Assembly: GCF_901709675.1 (NCBI RefSeq)
Contig: NC_051091.1
Coordinates: 4,188,967 to 4,252,966 of the forward strand
From: Syngnathus acus
Lineage: Eukaryota; Chordata; Actinopteri; Syngnathiformes; Syngnathidae
Length of the DNA: 64,000 nt
Reading direction: 5' to 3'
The position numbers and the translations under genes are program-made. Under the pieces are notes generated by a model. That model made no database searches. It worked only from the letters and a program-made list of their open reading frames with translations, and was not told the DNA's origin. Shown here one piece after another: positions 25,609-38,500 of this stretch (its first letter is position 1; each line of letters starts with the position of its first letter).

Positions 25609-25844
25609 GGGGTTCAAACAACTCGTCGGCTTGTGGTCACTCACAATGCACACGGCAGCAGTGCTTGAGCCATGTTGGCCAGACCACGCAACTCAAATGA
25701 AAAGGCTCCCTGAATTCGAGTGCCTGCATAGTTTATTCTCTTCTCAAATCATCTCTGACAACAACCAAACTTTGTTACAAAAAGAAAAGCTTTAATCAAC
25801 AGGTGTTATAATAAGCAATAAAAACAAGTGGATCTGTGCAACGT

Positions 25845-25850
25845 TTTATT
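25845..25850 (-). terminator. Candidate trpc4ap poly(A) signal
   Basis: TTTATT on the plus strand is AATAAA on the minus strand and would end a 3' UTR of about 600 bases after the trpc4ap stop at 26463. A second hexamer at 25732-25737 is an alternative, closer to the repeat array. Confidence 0.45.
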
Positions 25851-26462
25851 CTACATTTAATCCAGAGCTAAGAGCCATTATTTAGAACAGGACAAAACAA
25901 ACAAAGAGTCCCTCGAAGAAGCTTAGGAAGCTTCTAAAGATTGGATGATTTGAAACGAAGAGCCCCGGGCAAACAATGTGCTGGTCAGGCCAGAAAGCAC
26001 CAAACGGTGGCCGACTATGAACGGCGGTGCAAATAGAGACAGGAAATGGGGATGGCCTCCGATGAAGACTCGCAGTTGGATGCAGCCATTTGACGCAAAC
26101 TGAGGCGACTCGGTGAAAACGTACTCTTGCGACACTTGTCGAGTGAAACTTATTTCATAACATTTTGTAAAGATTATATAAAAAGGCTCTATTTTGTTCC
26201 GCCCAAAGCAAACGATCGATGCAGGCGTGATTTCCAAAGGTCCGTACATTGCCATAGCGTGGGGTCGGCTGGCTGGCTGGCTTCCTTCGTCGAGACAGCC
26301 GGGTGTCAGCCTCGACGTCAGGGCGGCACAAATGGGAGAGCCGGCGGGCGCTTCCACGGCTCAGCAGAGTCCACAGCGATGTCGAGTGCCCCGCCTCACC
26401 TGCGAGCCCCGCCCCCCACTGCCCCCTCTCCCAAGCAAACCGCACAGTGCACCCGCTTGCGG

Positions 26463-29400
26463 TCAATCTTCCAGCAGATCTCTGTCCAGATCCACAAAGG
26501 GCTCGTCAATGTAGCTGGCTATGGCACACAGGGAAGTCCTGTCTGAGCCGAGTAACACCGACACCGTGTCCTTCCAGTAGCTGAAGGGGATGCACGAGCT
26601 CTGTGGAGACAAAATGCCGTTAGGGGAAAAGTCATCTTGACAGCAACTCCTCCCTGACCGCCATGGAAGCTTGGAGCGGATTGACAAGTTAACGCTTCTC
26701 ATCTTGACAATTTTTATATTCAAAACAAAGTTCTTGTTTACATTTCTTTCAGCAGTATCGTGACTCTAACAGATAGTCGAGATAGGACTTTTGTCACTAA
26801 CACACTCCTCAGAAATGCATAAAGATAAGCTCACTGAATTTTTGACATATACTGTGTCCATTATATATAAAAAAAAAAAAAATAAGCGCTATGATGCCAT
26901 TTCAAGTTGTGAAAATAGTTGTGAGAACATGTGTCGCAGTGAATGCAAAAGCTGCCACGGGAAGGCGGCGGCGGCAAACGTCATAACACAACCTTGACTT
27001 CACCTTGTAGGCAAACAGTTGGCCCTCAACAAAGCAGCTGGCGGCTGGCAACATGCATGTGAGCCGGTGTTACGTTCCTCTCTGGCATGTGTTCAACATT
27101 CCCTCTCCTTTTAGCTCTCCTTTGGTCCTCGCTAACTGCTGCGAGCAACATCTGGCTCAAGACATGCCAGGCTCCGTTCAACGACACTCCCTGCCTTGTA
27201 CTGACCGCTGGTCTCGCTCTAATAAAAATAGCAACCTGATGTAGCTTAAAGAGCAAAAAAGGGGTGGGAAACAATGTTGAAATACAAAAATGCTAGACAG
27301 CTAGACTGCTCGCAACGTATAATGCTCCACCATGCTTAGGGATCGCTCGAGGCCTCGCACTCACATTCTCCAGACAGGTGCTGTCTTTGTCCTTGTTGAG
27401 GTAGTGACACTGCCAGAAGCGCAGCAGGTTGCGGAAGTTGTTGAGCAGACAGCCGGGGTACTTCTCGGCGTACTCCTTCTCACGCAAGGCGTGAAGGTAG
27501 AAGGGCAATTTGGCCTTTCTGCGGGCGAGCATGAGGATGACCAAACTGGTGTTCAAACAGCTGACGTTCTCCTGAGCAAAGGACACACGCGTGCAGAAGT
27601 GAGTGGCTCCAAATTGGCTTTTTCTTTGTTTTTTGTTTTTTAAACGCTTCAGTGCAGTAAGTTGTTGTCGGACCTGCGTGAGCGTTTGCACGTTGATAAT
27701 GTTTACTAGTCGGAAAAGGAAGGCCAGCCTGTTCTCCATTCTGGCCATGTAAGACAGCAGACAGCATTCGGACAGCACCTCCACCACTGTCAGGGCGCAA
27801 AAAGCAAAGTTAGAAAAAGTATTTCCAATTGTACAGCGGAAGATGGAAAAAAAAAAATAGCTAAAGGTGCGACAAAAAAACGGAAGATTGTCTGAATAAA
27901 TTTTTTTTTTTTTTTACCCTTCACATCCTCAGTTTGGCTTTGAAACCGGTCTAAGGAAAGCACGATGCAGCGCACCAACATGTTGGAGTCCACCAAAGAA
28001 CTGTTGATCTGCGTCAGGAAAGTCTGGAACTGCACAGGACAAATAAAATAGTCAACTGCGACAAAATAGTTACACTACTAGCCAGGAAGAGACAAACATA
28101 CCTTCTCCGGCGTGTTGACATACTTATTGAACCTTTTAAAAGCATCAATGTTGAACTTCATCAGCTCTCCGAGCAAATCGAAGTAGCTCTGCAAGACGTC
28201 TCTGGAGGTGCAGCCGCTGTCGATGATGCAGAACAGGATGTGCTGTCACGAGAGGGAAGAAGAGTTAGGAGCGACATCGCTACAAACAGTTTGTTCTACT
28301 CTACCAATGGCGCTCTAGAAATTGTGTCTTAAAGTTCTTTTATTTTGCCATCTCACAGAGATATTCAATTACAAACAAGTTCAATTACCTCCAGCAGTCC
28401 TCTCTTCAGGAGAAACATTTGGTCTGCATAAGAAGTGGCTCCTCTCAGAAAACTTTCCACTGCCCTTGCCTGCCAGAATCTATAGCCAAAGAAAGACAAT
28501 TAAGGAAAAAAGAAAAAAACCCAAGGACCATCTTGTTCGCTCTATGGCTGACCTGAAGGATGAGTCTGGTGGCTCCTTCTTCATGACGGTGAGGAGGCGC
28601 GTGAGGAGCCCCTTTTTGCCGTCGCACACGAGACTTCTGTCAGTGTTGACCAGCGCCTCCACCTCGGGAATGTTGGCCTTCATGGATATGGCACTCAGTT
28701 CATTCAGCTCCTGGCTATTCAACAGCAGGTACTTGTTCCTGAGACACAAAGGTCATGCTTTGAGAGGCCACGTTGGAAATCTCAAGCGAGAGCGCTCGAG
28801 GTTGAAAGACGACTTACTCGTGGTGGTCACTGAAACTTTGAAGAAGACGCAAAAACTGGATTTTGAAAGAGATTTCCTGCAGCATACGAAAGGACAACAT
28901 GATGTTAGAATGATGCCATTTCATGAAACGAGAGGAGAGTCCTTGTCAAAGTGCATACAGGGCTGCAGTCGCAGTTCTCATTCTGGCCGTGCACCACGTG
29001 GTTGGAGAGAGTCAATTTCCTCCAGATGAGCTTGTCGAACAAATTATTGAGACCTGGGATGAGACGGAACTCAGCCAGCATCTTGTGGACCTGTAGAGAC
29101 ACCCAAAAAAAAAAAAGGTTAGCGGCACAGCACATCCCGTGTAAATGCCGCACGGCGCTCTACCTGGTTCCTCTGTCGGCCCATGAGGAGCACACACAGC
29201 ACATAGAGCACCTCCACTTTGTACATGATCTCATGGACAATTTTCATGGATGGGGGCAGACGATGTCTCAGCGGGCTGGGGACCAGCGAGCTTTCATCTG
29301 ATGACTCTGAAGACCCAAAAAGAGAAATGTTGTCGGCGTGTTCGGGGCTCGCACCGGCGCCAGCATAAAGTGGCGAAAAGCGTCGTCTTGCCTGTGCTGC

Positions 29401-31849
29401 TTTGCTCCGCCTCCTCCGTGGCCATCTGCATGAGCGCGTCCAACACCAGAGCGTTGTCCAGCCACGTGTACCACTCCTCCAGCTCCTGCAGGAAATTGGC
29501 CCCTGTGGCTTCCGACACCTTCCTTGTGGCCAGCTTACACAGACGCTCGATGAACCCGGGGATGTTCAGCAAGGTGACTGTTGCCAGAGGTGACTCCGTA
29601 TGATTCTCAATCAGCAGGTCAAAACAAAAGTGCTCTCTGACGACAGCTTACCCTGATTGACCTCGGCGCGTGAGGGACTCGAGTTCCGTTTCTGCTGAGC
29701 GTTTTTGGCCAGCAGGGTGTGCTTGTCGTCGTTGCCCAAGTCGGGTTCCGAGATGGTGACGGAGAGGATGCGGCAGAAGTTGGCCAACTGTTGCTGGTCA
29801 AAGCTCTGAACCAGGCCTGACAGGTTAGGGATGCTCTCGAGATGGATCATCTCCTGACAAATGCAAAATACGATGTACCGATAGATGTGAAAATATAGTA
29901 GATGCAATATGAGGGAATTTTCGGAGCTTTTGAACTACAAAAATCATTTCTTTGTTTTTATTTAGGGGCAGAAAAAGACAATACCTTCTTAACTCCGAGT
30001 ATGTCTTCAATTAGCGTAGCGGTCTGTAGAAAGGTCTTCTTGTTCGTCATCAGTGTGAAAAGGAACAGAACAAAGTCATCCCTCGCAGCCAGACTTTTTG
30101 TCACCCACTCCGTCTGATAAAAGTCAAAATTGCAAGTCAGTTCATATTCGTGCTGTAGCAGCACACAAAATGAAGGCCGCTTATGCACATTGGAATACTT
30201 ACGCAGATGCAGCAATTGTAGAGAACGCTAAGGCAGTCTTTCACCAAATCATCATTCACTGTTGCAACAGCATCTGCAAGTCAGCAGGTTTAAGTTAGGC
30301 TCCTCTTGGAATTCAACTACAGCTGTGACTTATAGTCTTACTTTTGGGGTTCTTCTTCTGCATAGCTAAGGTGGGTCTCATCAAGAGTTCTACAAGCAGC
30401 TGCAAGACAAAGGAAGTGACCATTAGTGTTGTGAGTCTTTCAGGTTACATTCCAGGTTGTACTCATACTCATGCATGACAATGCGGTGGGACGTGTGAAT
30501 CTTACATGGACTCCACCAAAAAGGTCAAAGGTGTGCGTGTTGGGGAAGGTGGATTCCTGAGCAGACTTTCTGTCCTCTGTGACAAAAGACATGGCCTCCA
30601 TAGAGAGTTGGGATGATAACACCTGGTCGAACATAAAGCCATATGTCGTCACGTTCTTAATTTATTACAGAATTAAAATGACAGTATAAATTTGAACTAG
30701 AAATAGTTGGGTCAATGAAAATCCTCACCTTAATGAGGCCATGGGCGTGCGAAAGGTCACTGTTGGGATGACTGCTCTTGTAGAGCTTCTGGAGCAAAGT
30801 GGGAATGCCTTGCCACTTGGCTCGCTTGTCTCTCTCCTGAAGGAGACCCCCCGGGAGCTACGCAGCACAATCAGAGGCAAACATGATTAGAACACACGAT
30901 GGAAGCAAGCAAGATCAACAGCGAATTTGCTTTGGATTGATGTCAAGAGGTTGTAAAGGACATTTGGAGCATCCTGATTATGCTATCAAAGTGAAAAAGA
31001 CGAACGTGTTTGTGCTAATTCTGAGTTGAAAATCTTGAACTAGCTCCGGTGTACCTAAAGTGTAGACATGTCGTGACAGGTGTTTCTGAACTGCTGTTTG
31101 ACTGAACAACACAAGCCTAGAAAAGGATTTAAAAAAAAAAAAATCAGGTTGTGCTGCTTAATATACGAGAAGTAGCTAACTTGATCAAGTCAAATTTGTC
31201 AAACAGCTGTTGTCAGCGGCTCCTTTTATGGAAACCACTCGCATAGTGGTCGGTGGACATTACGTAATCGCCTGAGCCGTTCAGCTGGCTAAGCTAGTTA
31301 GCTGCCTGCTTGCTTACGTTTACTGCAGCGTGAAAGACAAACGGGGAAGGAGTTTGTTGCAGTGATGTTGCTCCCTAACAGGATTCACGAGACTATGAAA
31401 ACATGAAGCAAACTGCTTCCGCCGAACCCTCCCTGTTGCTTATGCTAAGCTAATTTGCGCTAACAACAAAAGATTACGCCAACATTTGTGCCCCATTAGC
31501 AAGGAGAGCTAGAGGAGGAGAGCTGCACGTTCTACTTGTTTGTTCGGAAAATACCGCAAATGTTGCACCCTGTTGCAAAATGTTAACGAGGCGGTGCGTC
31601 GCCAATAACGTCTGCCCGATTGCGTCTTGCTTTTCAGGCAGTACTCCAGAACGCAAATCCCTGGTTTGGGGCGAGCAACTTTCCGACGTCTTTTGTGTCC
31701 AAACGCAACATGGTGTCGCTTACCTGTGTCCCGCGACTAAACGTCTGCCCTGTGATTTTGCTCTCGGTGAACTTGAACACGATATTACTTTTACAATTTC
31801 TTTGTTTTGCCCCTGTGCAATGGGACTCGGACGCCTTGAGCGTCGCCAT
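26463..31849 (-). CDS. trpc4ap: TRPC4-associated protein / TRUSS (CUL4-DDB1 substrate adaptor), 18 coding exons
   Basis: The spliced product is 774 residues (human about 797) and matches TRPC4AP along nearly its whole length, including VLSSQLSMEAMSFVTE, FLFTLMTNKKTFLQTATLIE, FDQQQLANFCRIL, EEWYTWLDNALVLDAL and a conserved C-terminus ending DRDLLED. The family is all-helical and armadillo-like. Known roles are TNFR1/TRPC scaffolding and acting as the receptor of a CUL4-DDB1 ubiquitin ligase. Exons from 5' to 3': 31724-31849, 30729-30857, 30506-30622, 30342-30399, 30203-30258, 29985-30113, 29652-29853, 29392-29577, 29164-29306, 28959-29090, 28818-28876, 28553-28738, 28389-28479, 28102-28242, 27918-28029, 27674-27786, 27365-27571, 26463-26600. 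The lengths sum to 2325 bases, in frame. The N-terminal 42 residues are unlike the mammalian alanine/glycine-rich start, but the exon 1/2 junction aligns. The intron after 29392 uses a GC donor. Confidence 0.95.
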
Positions 31850-31960
31850 TATTTCTTCTTCCTGAAGTGAGCTGTCCAGGCAGGAAGTGGATGGAAGCTA
31901 TCATCAACCTGGAGGGCAGTTAGGGGCCACCTGCTGGCCGAGGAGGGAACACCAGCTTAG
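31850..31960 (-). promoter_or_regulatory. trpc4ap: trpc4ap promoter / 5' UTR
   Basis: Immediately upstream of the ATG at 31849 are ETS-type motifs, CTTCCTG at 31857-31863 and CAGGAAGTGG at 31881-31890, with no TATA box. This is typical of housekeeping promoters. The start site is inferred to lie close to the ATG because no upstream splice acceptor is evident. Confidence 0.45.
31926..31937 (-). promoter_or_regulatory. CTCF-like core motif beside the trpc4ap promoter
   Basis: On the minus strand this reads CCAGCAGGTGGC, a full match to CCASYAGRKGGC, in the context GGCCAGCAGGTGGCCCC. It lies less than 90 bases upstream of the trpc4ap start codon. Function is inferred. Confidence 0.4.
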
Positions 31961-32523
31961 CGCGACTTAAACTACGCAAGCATTCTTCCCCACCGAACAA
32001 TTATATAACTTGTCACTTGCCAACATATCTACAGTATGGAATTTTCCAAAAGTGATAAATAGAAACATATGTCAGCACGGAAAGCTTTTCCACTACTCCC
32101 TCTCCAGTGATTGCCACTTGAGATCGGTTACATTGATATAAAAAGCACTGTATATCAAAACGATGACTCACAATCAGTTACATTTACTGTACTATAAATG
32201 TATGTGCTCATCATTCAGAAAACACAACACATCCGCATTTTAGGATCTGATTAGTTTATAGAAACAGAAAAAATATTCACTATCATTAAGATGGCAACAC
32301 ACATATCGCAACTCCCACAATTAAAAATAAAAAAGCTCTTCTCATAAACATTCAATAATCACACATTCATGTATATTGTACATTCGAACTGCAGTAAATG
32401 ATAAATTAAGAACAGGATCGGCTTTTCATCAGTAGTCAAATAAAATGAGCCTCAACTACTCCATGTTTAGTCCGGGATCTTCAAAAGAATATCAGTCTTT
32501 GTAGCCAGATGAAACTTTTTGGT
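31961..32523. other. Spacer between the trpc4ap 5' end and the sla2 stop; probable sla2 3' UTR
   Basis: This is AT-rich sequence without an open frame or repeat that I recognise. Part of it must be the sla2 3' UTR. No clear AATAAA on the minus strand was seen, so the sla2 cleavage site is unassigned. Confidence 0.5.
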
Positions 32524-33866
32524 TCAAGTGTCCCAGCCGTGATCGTTGCCTTCTGTCATTTGGAGGTACGAGCTGATGGACTCCCTCAGGCCTTCACTCA
32601 CCATTAAGACGCTTGACCCTGTTCTCCTTCTTAGAAACATGGATCTGAAAAATAATTGGAGCAGTGCTTTATGATACTTCATCATCATTAAATGTTTGCA
32701 TTTCTTGATGTGATGTCTCACGACGGTCCCACACCTGCTGATGTCCTTCCAGTTGTTGCTGGGCTTCCTGTCGGCCGCGGGTACGTCCTCTCTGGGGACG
32801 GCCAAACCCTGGACGAAGCAAGGCCGATCCAGCCGACAGCAAAGTTTATCTGCAGACTCTGTAAAATCAGGGGTGGTATACTCTGTTACACCGAACATGA
32901 GAACGATTGCATTACAGATAGGTGTGAAGTGAAAAACAAAATGTTTTTTCTTTTGTTGTTTCTCCTGTTTGCTCAGAGCATAGGCAGGTTTGATGATTGC
33001 TGGACATATTTTATAATTTACCACCAAGTCAACAAACCTGAGTAGTGTTCCACCAGATGTTTTAGAGAAGCGAAGGAGCGCGTTGGAGATATGTAGAGCC
33101 GGCCATTTTGGAGTCGATAGATGAGGTAGTGTTTTATACAATTTGAGTAGAGAACATTGACTCGCCATCGGACAGACAGAGAAAGGCAACCTAAAGCAAT
33201 AAGAGCACACACACAGCATTAAGTTACAAAACAGGCAGTAATGTGACGAGCCACTCATCTCAAACATAAAGCGGACCTGCGTGCGTCTCTGACTCTCGTA
33301 TCAAGAAGCTTCCAATGCGGTTTTCTGGTTGCATGAGAAGCTCTTCTGCTTTGTGCCTGCTGATGCCTGTGAACAGCCACCTGGATAGCGAGAGAGAGGA
33401 GACAGTAAATATGAAATAATAACTCAAATGGGTTTCACGATGACAAGAATCTCATAACTTACCTATGTGTCACTTTGGCGACGTATTTGGCGGGAATGTA
33501 CATCTCTCTACTTGTGGTGATGGACCTGACCATCAAAACATCACCATCACTTAAGGAGAAAAAATAAATGTTAGCATATTTGCCCGATAATGTGAAATTT
33601 ATCGTTGTGAGATCAAAAGCATACTCTGATATGATGGTAAGTCTCTCCCCGATGCTCATGCCCAACTCTGTGCTACCAAATGATGGAAAGTCGTAGAGGG
33701 ATATGAAGGTGTCTTCGGGGACTGCGCAAATGTTGCATTTGGGTAAATGTTGGAACAGAAAGTCCTGTGGAATGTCGAGTGGATAAATCCTACCTGACGA
33801 AAGAGGTTCTGGTGGATTTTCCAAGACGGTCACGTTGTAACTGGACTTGGAGCGGCTGATCCCCAT
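32524..33866 (-). CDS. sla2: Src-like adaptor protein (SLA2/SLAP family), 7 coding exons
   Basis: The spliced product is 252 residues (human SLA2 261): a short N-terminus beginning MGISRSKSS with Gly2 as potential myristoylation site, an SH3 domain (about 28-85, LYDFP start, YIPAKYVAKV end), an SH2 domain (about 87-178, WLFTGI start, phosphotyrosine arginine in FLIRES, HYLIYRL) and a C-terminal tail with SEGLRESISSYL. SLA proteins resemble Src without the kinase domain and, by recruiting CBL, dampen antigen-receptor signalling in lymphocytes. Exons from 5' to 3': 33794-33866, 33625-33721, 33463-33549, 33277-33380, 33038-33190, 32735-32858, 32524-32644; they sum to 759 bases in frame. The SH3 lacks the usual tryptophan pair (DGDVLMV in place of the family's DGDWW-type motif). 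The adjacent ndrg3, as in human, favours sla2 over sla1. Confidence 0.88.
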
Positions 33867-34560
33867 GGTGTTTGATCTCTTTTGGTGGTTGTCTGAAACC
33901 CGTCAGCAGTTCCGAAGTGTCCTGATGAAAATGTGCTCATCTGCCATATAAATGGAAGCTCAGCTTCTCTGTCAGACCTACAGAAGGTCAATCTGTATGA
34001 GTGCTGTGCAACCAGGAAGGCTGCTCTGTTCTTGCAGCAGCAAATGAGTGGGTGGGGTGGTTTTGTTTACGGATGAAGCTTCCTGTGTACTGCTCAAGAG
34101 CATTCACATGCACATCTCTTTGTATTTTTCTGTCTTTTGTTTGAGGTTTCCCATCCTCCGCATCTTTTTCAAGGAACTGATGTAGCCGAATGGCATGAAA
34201 TCTTTCGATTGAATGATTTGTTTTGTGGCTTACCAAATGATCTGCTAAGGGACAGCATACAGTTTAATCTGCTCAAAATGAGACATCAGATTGTGATAAG
34301 AGTAATCTCAATATGAATCAAGTTCATCACATCTTTCACAGAAATTGCAAATGCGCTGCTAAATATAGATGCCCTCATCTGTGACAAGAGGTGAACATGC
34401 TGCGGAAGTAACTGCGGCTTGAAGACAACTCGCCACAGTCGCTTTATTTGTTCCACTAACAAAAGCAGAAGCGATCACTGAAAGCACAATTTTTTTCCTT
34501 TTGAACGAAGCTAGCTGTTTTACATAGAATGTGAAACAACAAGCTGAAGTACTTGTCATC
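33867..34560. other. Spacer between the sla2 5' end and the ndrg3 3' end
   Basis: The sla2 promoter and 5' UTR must lie at its low end. A minus-strand ATTTATAT about 80-90 bases upstream of the ATG is a weak TATA candidate. The rest is AT-rich with no recognisable gene. Confidence 0.45.
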
Positions 34561-34569
34561 ATCTACCTC

Positions 34570-34575
34570 TTTATT
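34570..34575 (-). terminator. ndrg3 poly(A) signal
   Basis: TTTATT on the plus strand gives AATAAA on the minus strand. Together with the stop at 35504-35506 it defines a 3' UTR of about 930-950 bases (34.55-35.50 kb), which is AT-rich with no other feature seen. A single large 3' UTR exon is usual in NDRG genes. Confidence 0.6.
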
Positions 34576-35503
34576 GAGTAGTAAGTAAAAGAGTCAGCAG
34601 ACAAGTGAGAGGAACGAACGCCTGGGTCACATGACACGAGTGCAGTAAAATCAACACAAAGATCAACAATGCAGAAATAAAACATTCAGCGTAAACAAGG
34701 TGGACAAGACAGTATTACACATTTGAATGCTAAATATTACTTCAAGCTAATTTTAGCTGGCATGTTCAGTTGACCTTAGGTACACAAAGCCATCTTCCTT
34801 CTGCAGCTACGTTTCGTTAAGCAAACTGCAGAACTGCCCAAGTCATTTTGAACGTATTGTCACAGACACACAATTGACAAAAAAAAAAAAATTACTTAAT
34901 ATTAATGTGATGGTGTTTTATTTGTATTTTTTTTTCTCCTCCACAGTTATGCAGGTCCTGGAATGTGCCAAACCAAGTCAACTAGACACTTCTTATCTTC
35001 TAAAACATTCAAACATGACTTAGGCAGTTCCGCTTCTAGGCCAATGCTTAGTCACTTTTATACACTTCCTGCATCATAGTGCCGCAATTTGTAGTCAAGT
35101 CTTATAGTTTAAAAACGCACAAATATACAGCGACTCACAATTCATGGAGGCAGCCTCTTTAGGATCTCAAACTAAAGTTAGCATTATAGCATTAAAACCA
35201 AGTTAGCATTACAGCGTACGACGATAAAAACAAAGTTATGTTCTAGTACTTTGGAACAAACATAAAAAAAACAATAAATACGAGTAAGGTGAGTGGATCA
35301 CGTGTGAAACTACAAGACATCAGAACGGTTAAGGAATGTGTTTCTGTTATAACGAGATGATAGGTTTCTGTTATATGGTTATTACACCCTCTTCTAAATC
35401 ACATGGTTCGCCACGGAACCTGCGGGCGATGACTCGAGGGAGAGAAAGCGCATGACAGAGTACATATAAGTTACAAAGTGAGCGAGTACATGGGTAGAAG
35501 ATT

Positions 35504-38500
35504 TTAGCAGGACACCTCCATGGTCTGCGGTGCGGCCGGGGCGTTGTTCTCCAGCAGGCTGTTCAAGTTGTGGCGGCTGCGGCTGCTGTCCATGGAGGTG
35601 ATGCTGGACGAGGAGGCGGTGCGTGAGCGAGCCAGCCGAGTCATTCCTGCTGACGGCACTGGCGAGGTGGAGGGGGGGGGGAAAAAAAAAGAAAAAAGCA
35701 ATTTGAGAAAATCCCCGCCACTTCAAAGCGCACTTGCATTTCCTGATGTAAATCACTACCAAAGAGCTGTGCAAATATGAAGAAAGTAAAGTGAACAAAA
35801 AGTTAAGCATGTTTTCATTGAAACATATATTGAGGTATCACAAGAAAAAAAGAAAGTGTATACAATCAAATAACACCATCAGTTCATGCAAAACAAAATA
35901 AAAAAATAATCCATGCTAAAGGATCTAAACTAGGCTCCAAAGGGGGATCAATGTGCATCAAAGTATGCCAGAAATCCTCGTGTACAAAAAAAACACACGG
36001 TGACCTTGTAAAGCGTGTCATAGAGAGGATTTCGGCGTACATTCTGCATGCCATTCATCCACCGCGCGGTGTTGGGAGCCTTCAAAGCTTTCAAGTCGGG
36101 CAGCTATTGAAGACCCTGGTACCTGATTCGTTGCTCAGGTGACTGAGAAGGACATAGGGAACTGTAGGCGATGATTCAAGAAGGAAACAAAGAGGAAGAA
36201 AGGTTGAAAAGGTTCTCTTGTTTCAATCCACCTTTTAGCTTATTTGTGACTTGAAACCAAAACAAATCACAATATAAGAGCAAATGAGATTTTTGTTGTG
36301 TTTCCTACATTCCACCACAGTGGCATTGTGTTAATGAGGGAAAAGTAGCTTTCAGAAGCATGCTGAGGTGTTCCGATTTATTTTCCAGCCTCTCTCGGGA
36401 TGGAAACACTCTTTTTAATCTCAACTAATCCCACAGTGGCATTTGCTCAACAGGAGGACTCGACGGCATTTCAGGCAAAGCACCAAAGGGCACCTCGCAC
36501 ATTTTGGAACACAAGAGCAGAATTTTAATTTCGCATTTGTCTTGAATGTCCAAAAACACAGGTTTGCGCTTGACATCATCATGCCTCCACCTGCTTCAAA
36601 TCAATCAAAAAAAAAAAAGAAATGCAACCTTGTGTGTTGCGCAATCGAGCAGAAAATTACATTGTACCTTCTGAACAAGCACAGCTGTACTGACATTTCT
36701 ATTATAAACTGTAAAGTGAAACTGAAAAATGAAAAGTAGCCTCATGCGCAACGTCTCACATGATCGAGGCCTTGATCGTTATCAGCAGAACCTCCGGAGC
36801 TTGCACTTTTCCCATTGCTATTATTTTACACTCAATGACTTTTTGCGGACTTGCACGAATTGAGGTGAACATAGTTGAACACTGCACTGCAACCAGAGAC
36901 AGTTTGCACAGAAAGCAAAAGCACACCACACCAAACCCAAAAGCGCTCCTTTGAAATCTTTTCACCATTTCAAGTGTCTGCATCATTCCAGTCACGCTCA
37001 CACCTCACCTACTGTTCGTTAGCGGTCCTATTGAACACTACAGGGTGCAAAAGGGCAAACCGGATTAGTCTGTTGGTGTGCAGGCAGCAAAACGTGGCCG
37101 CTGCACTCGAGTCAACAGGAAGTGCACTGAAGGAGACTGACCACATACACGTCACTGGCGTTGAACTTGCGCATTCGAATCGGTTTGATTATGTCGCAAG
37201 ATACTTTACAGAACAAGAGAAACAGGTGTACTTACTGTAGCCCATTCCCTGAACAAAATACTTGAAGGCCTCAGCAAGTTTTCCTGGCTGTCAGCAGACA
37301 ACATGACAGAGAAGTTAGAAGGCAAAGTGAAGCATTGACACGGATGCACCTGAAGAAGCGAGAGTCGTACCTGAACAACCTGGGGTAAGCCTCCACAATC
37401 GGCCATCTGAAACAATTGAGAAAAACCATCAGTTGGAGCCAAGTATGACGACCAACATGTTGCAAATTCAACATTGTGGCAAATGACTAAAAGGTTTCAC
37501 CTTCAGCAGAGTGGTCTTTGTTGGATTTAACCTGGAATTGCACTCCACCTGAAAGAGCAAATTTGAGATGATGTCGAAATCCACAGCTTGATTTTGGGAA
37601 CAAAGATGACGGTTTGTCATTTACCACAGCGTCCACAGCGGGTGATGTGTCACCTACCACCAGCAAAGCGGGGCACCTGGAAAGGACAAAGTTGTAACCC
37701 TCGCAGGCTAAAAAAAAAAAATCACACAACTCCAACTTAATCGTAACAACGGCGGCCATGAACACGTACGTTAGCGTGTTGACGGTGTCCTCATTCAAGC
37801 CTACGATGGGCCGTTCGATTTCAAGGTCCTGGCGACTGTGGAAGAAAAACGAGGCAAGGTTGGAGGCCTTACAAAAACAGTTGCATGAAATACATAAATA
37901 AAATGTTGCATCATACTATTGGTAGGAGCCACAAAAGAGGGCCAAGTTGTCCTGGTTGATGTCTTGTGCGATATGTAAGCGGTAAGTCTGGATCAGCTCC
38001 TGGTTCTCTGTTAGCTCATCCTAGGGAAAGGAGAGAACATTGATGCTGCTGTACGGTGACTTCGGCAAAGAATGATAGAATCGTCCAGCCTGCATACAAC
38101 TCATGAGGACAGAGAAAGTAATTAGTGAATGTCTATCTGCAAGATGAGGTGAAAGTGTCCTGGGAAATTTAGTTATGTAGGTCATATACTGTACGTCGCA
38201 AAAAAAGTGAAGTATTTAGTAGAAGGCCAAATTAAATCGGAACTATTCCAAGACTGGCAGGTCAAGTCTCTGCCTGCATCCATGTCACATTTTTTTCATT
38301 ATTTGAAAGATAAAATTGAGTTTTAAGTGTAAAAAAAAAAAAGAAAAAAAGAATAACAATGAACAGAGAATAAGCAACCAAATGAGGTCAATGATGTTGC
38401 ATCAACTCACACTGCTGAAATGATGAGCCATGACGATATCCACCAGGTTACTGGTCCATCCAGTCAGCTGTGGACCAGACGGAAAAAAATAAACAAAAGA

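Noticed and set aside
28322-29029. 235-codon plus-strand open frame
   Set aside because: It lies antisense over trpc4ap exons 11-14 and their introns, has no family resemblance, and the minus-strand exons explain the conservation.
31060-31125. Extra trpc4ap exon between coding exons 1 and 2
   Set aside because: It has acceptor and donor-like ends, but exon 1 (ending GTQ) joins exon 2 (starting LPGGLLQERDK) with the same spacing as in mammals, so no exon is needed.
32524-33267. 247-codon minus-strand open frame as a single-exon gene
   Set aside because: It is sla2 exon sequence read through introns that happen to be open. The spliced seven-exon model restores SH3-SH2 structure and splice consensus.
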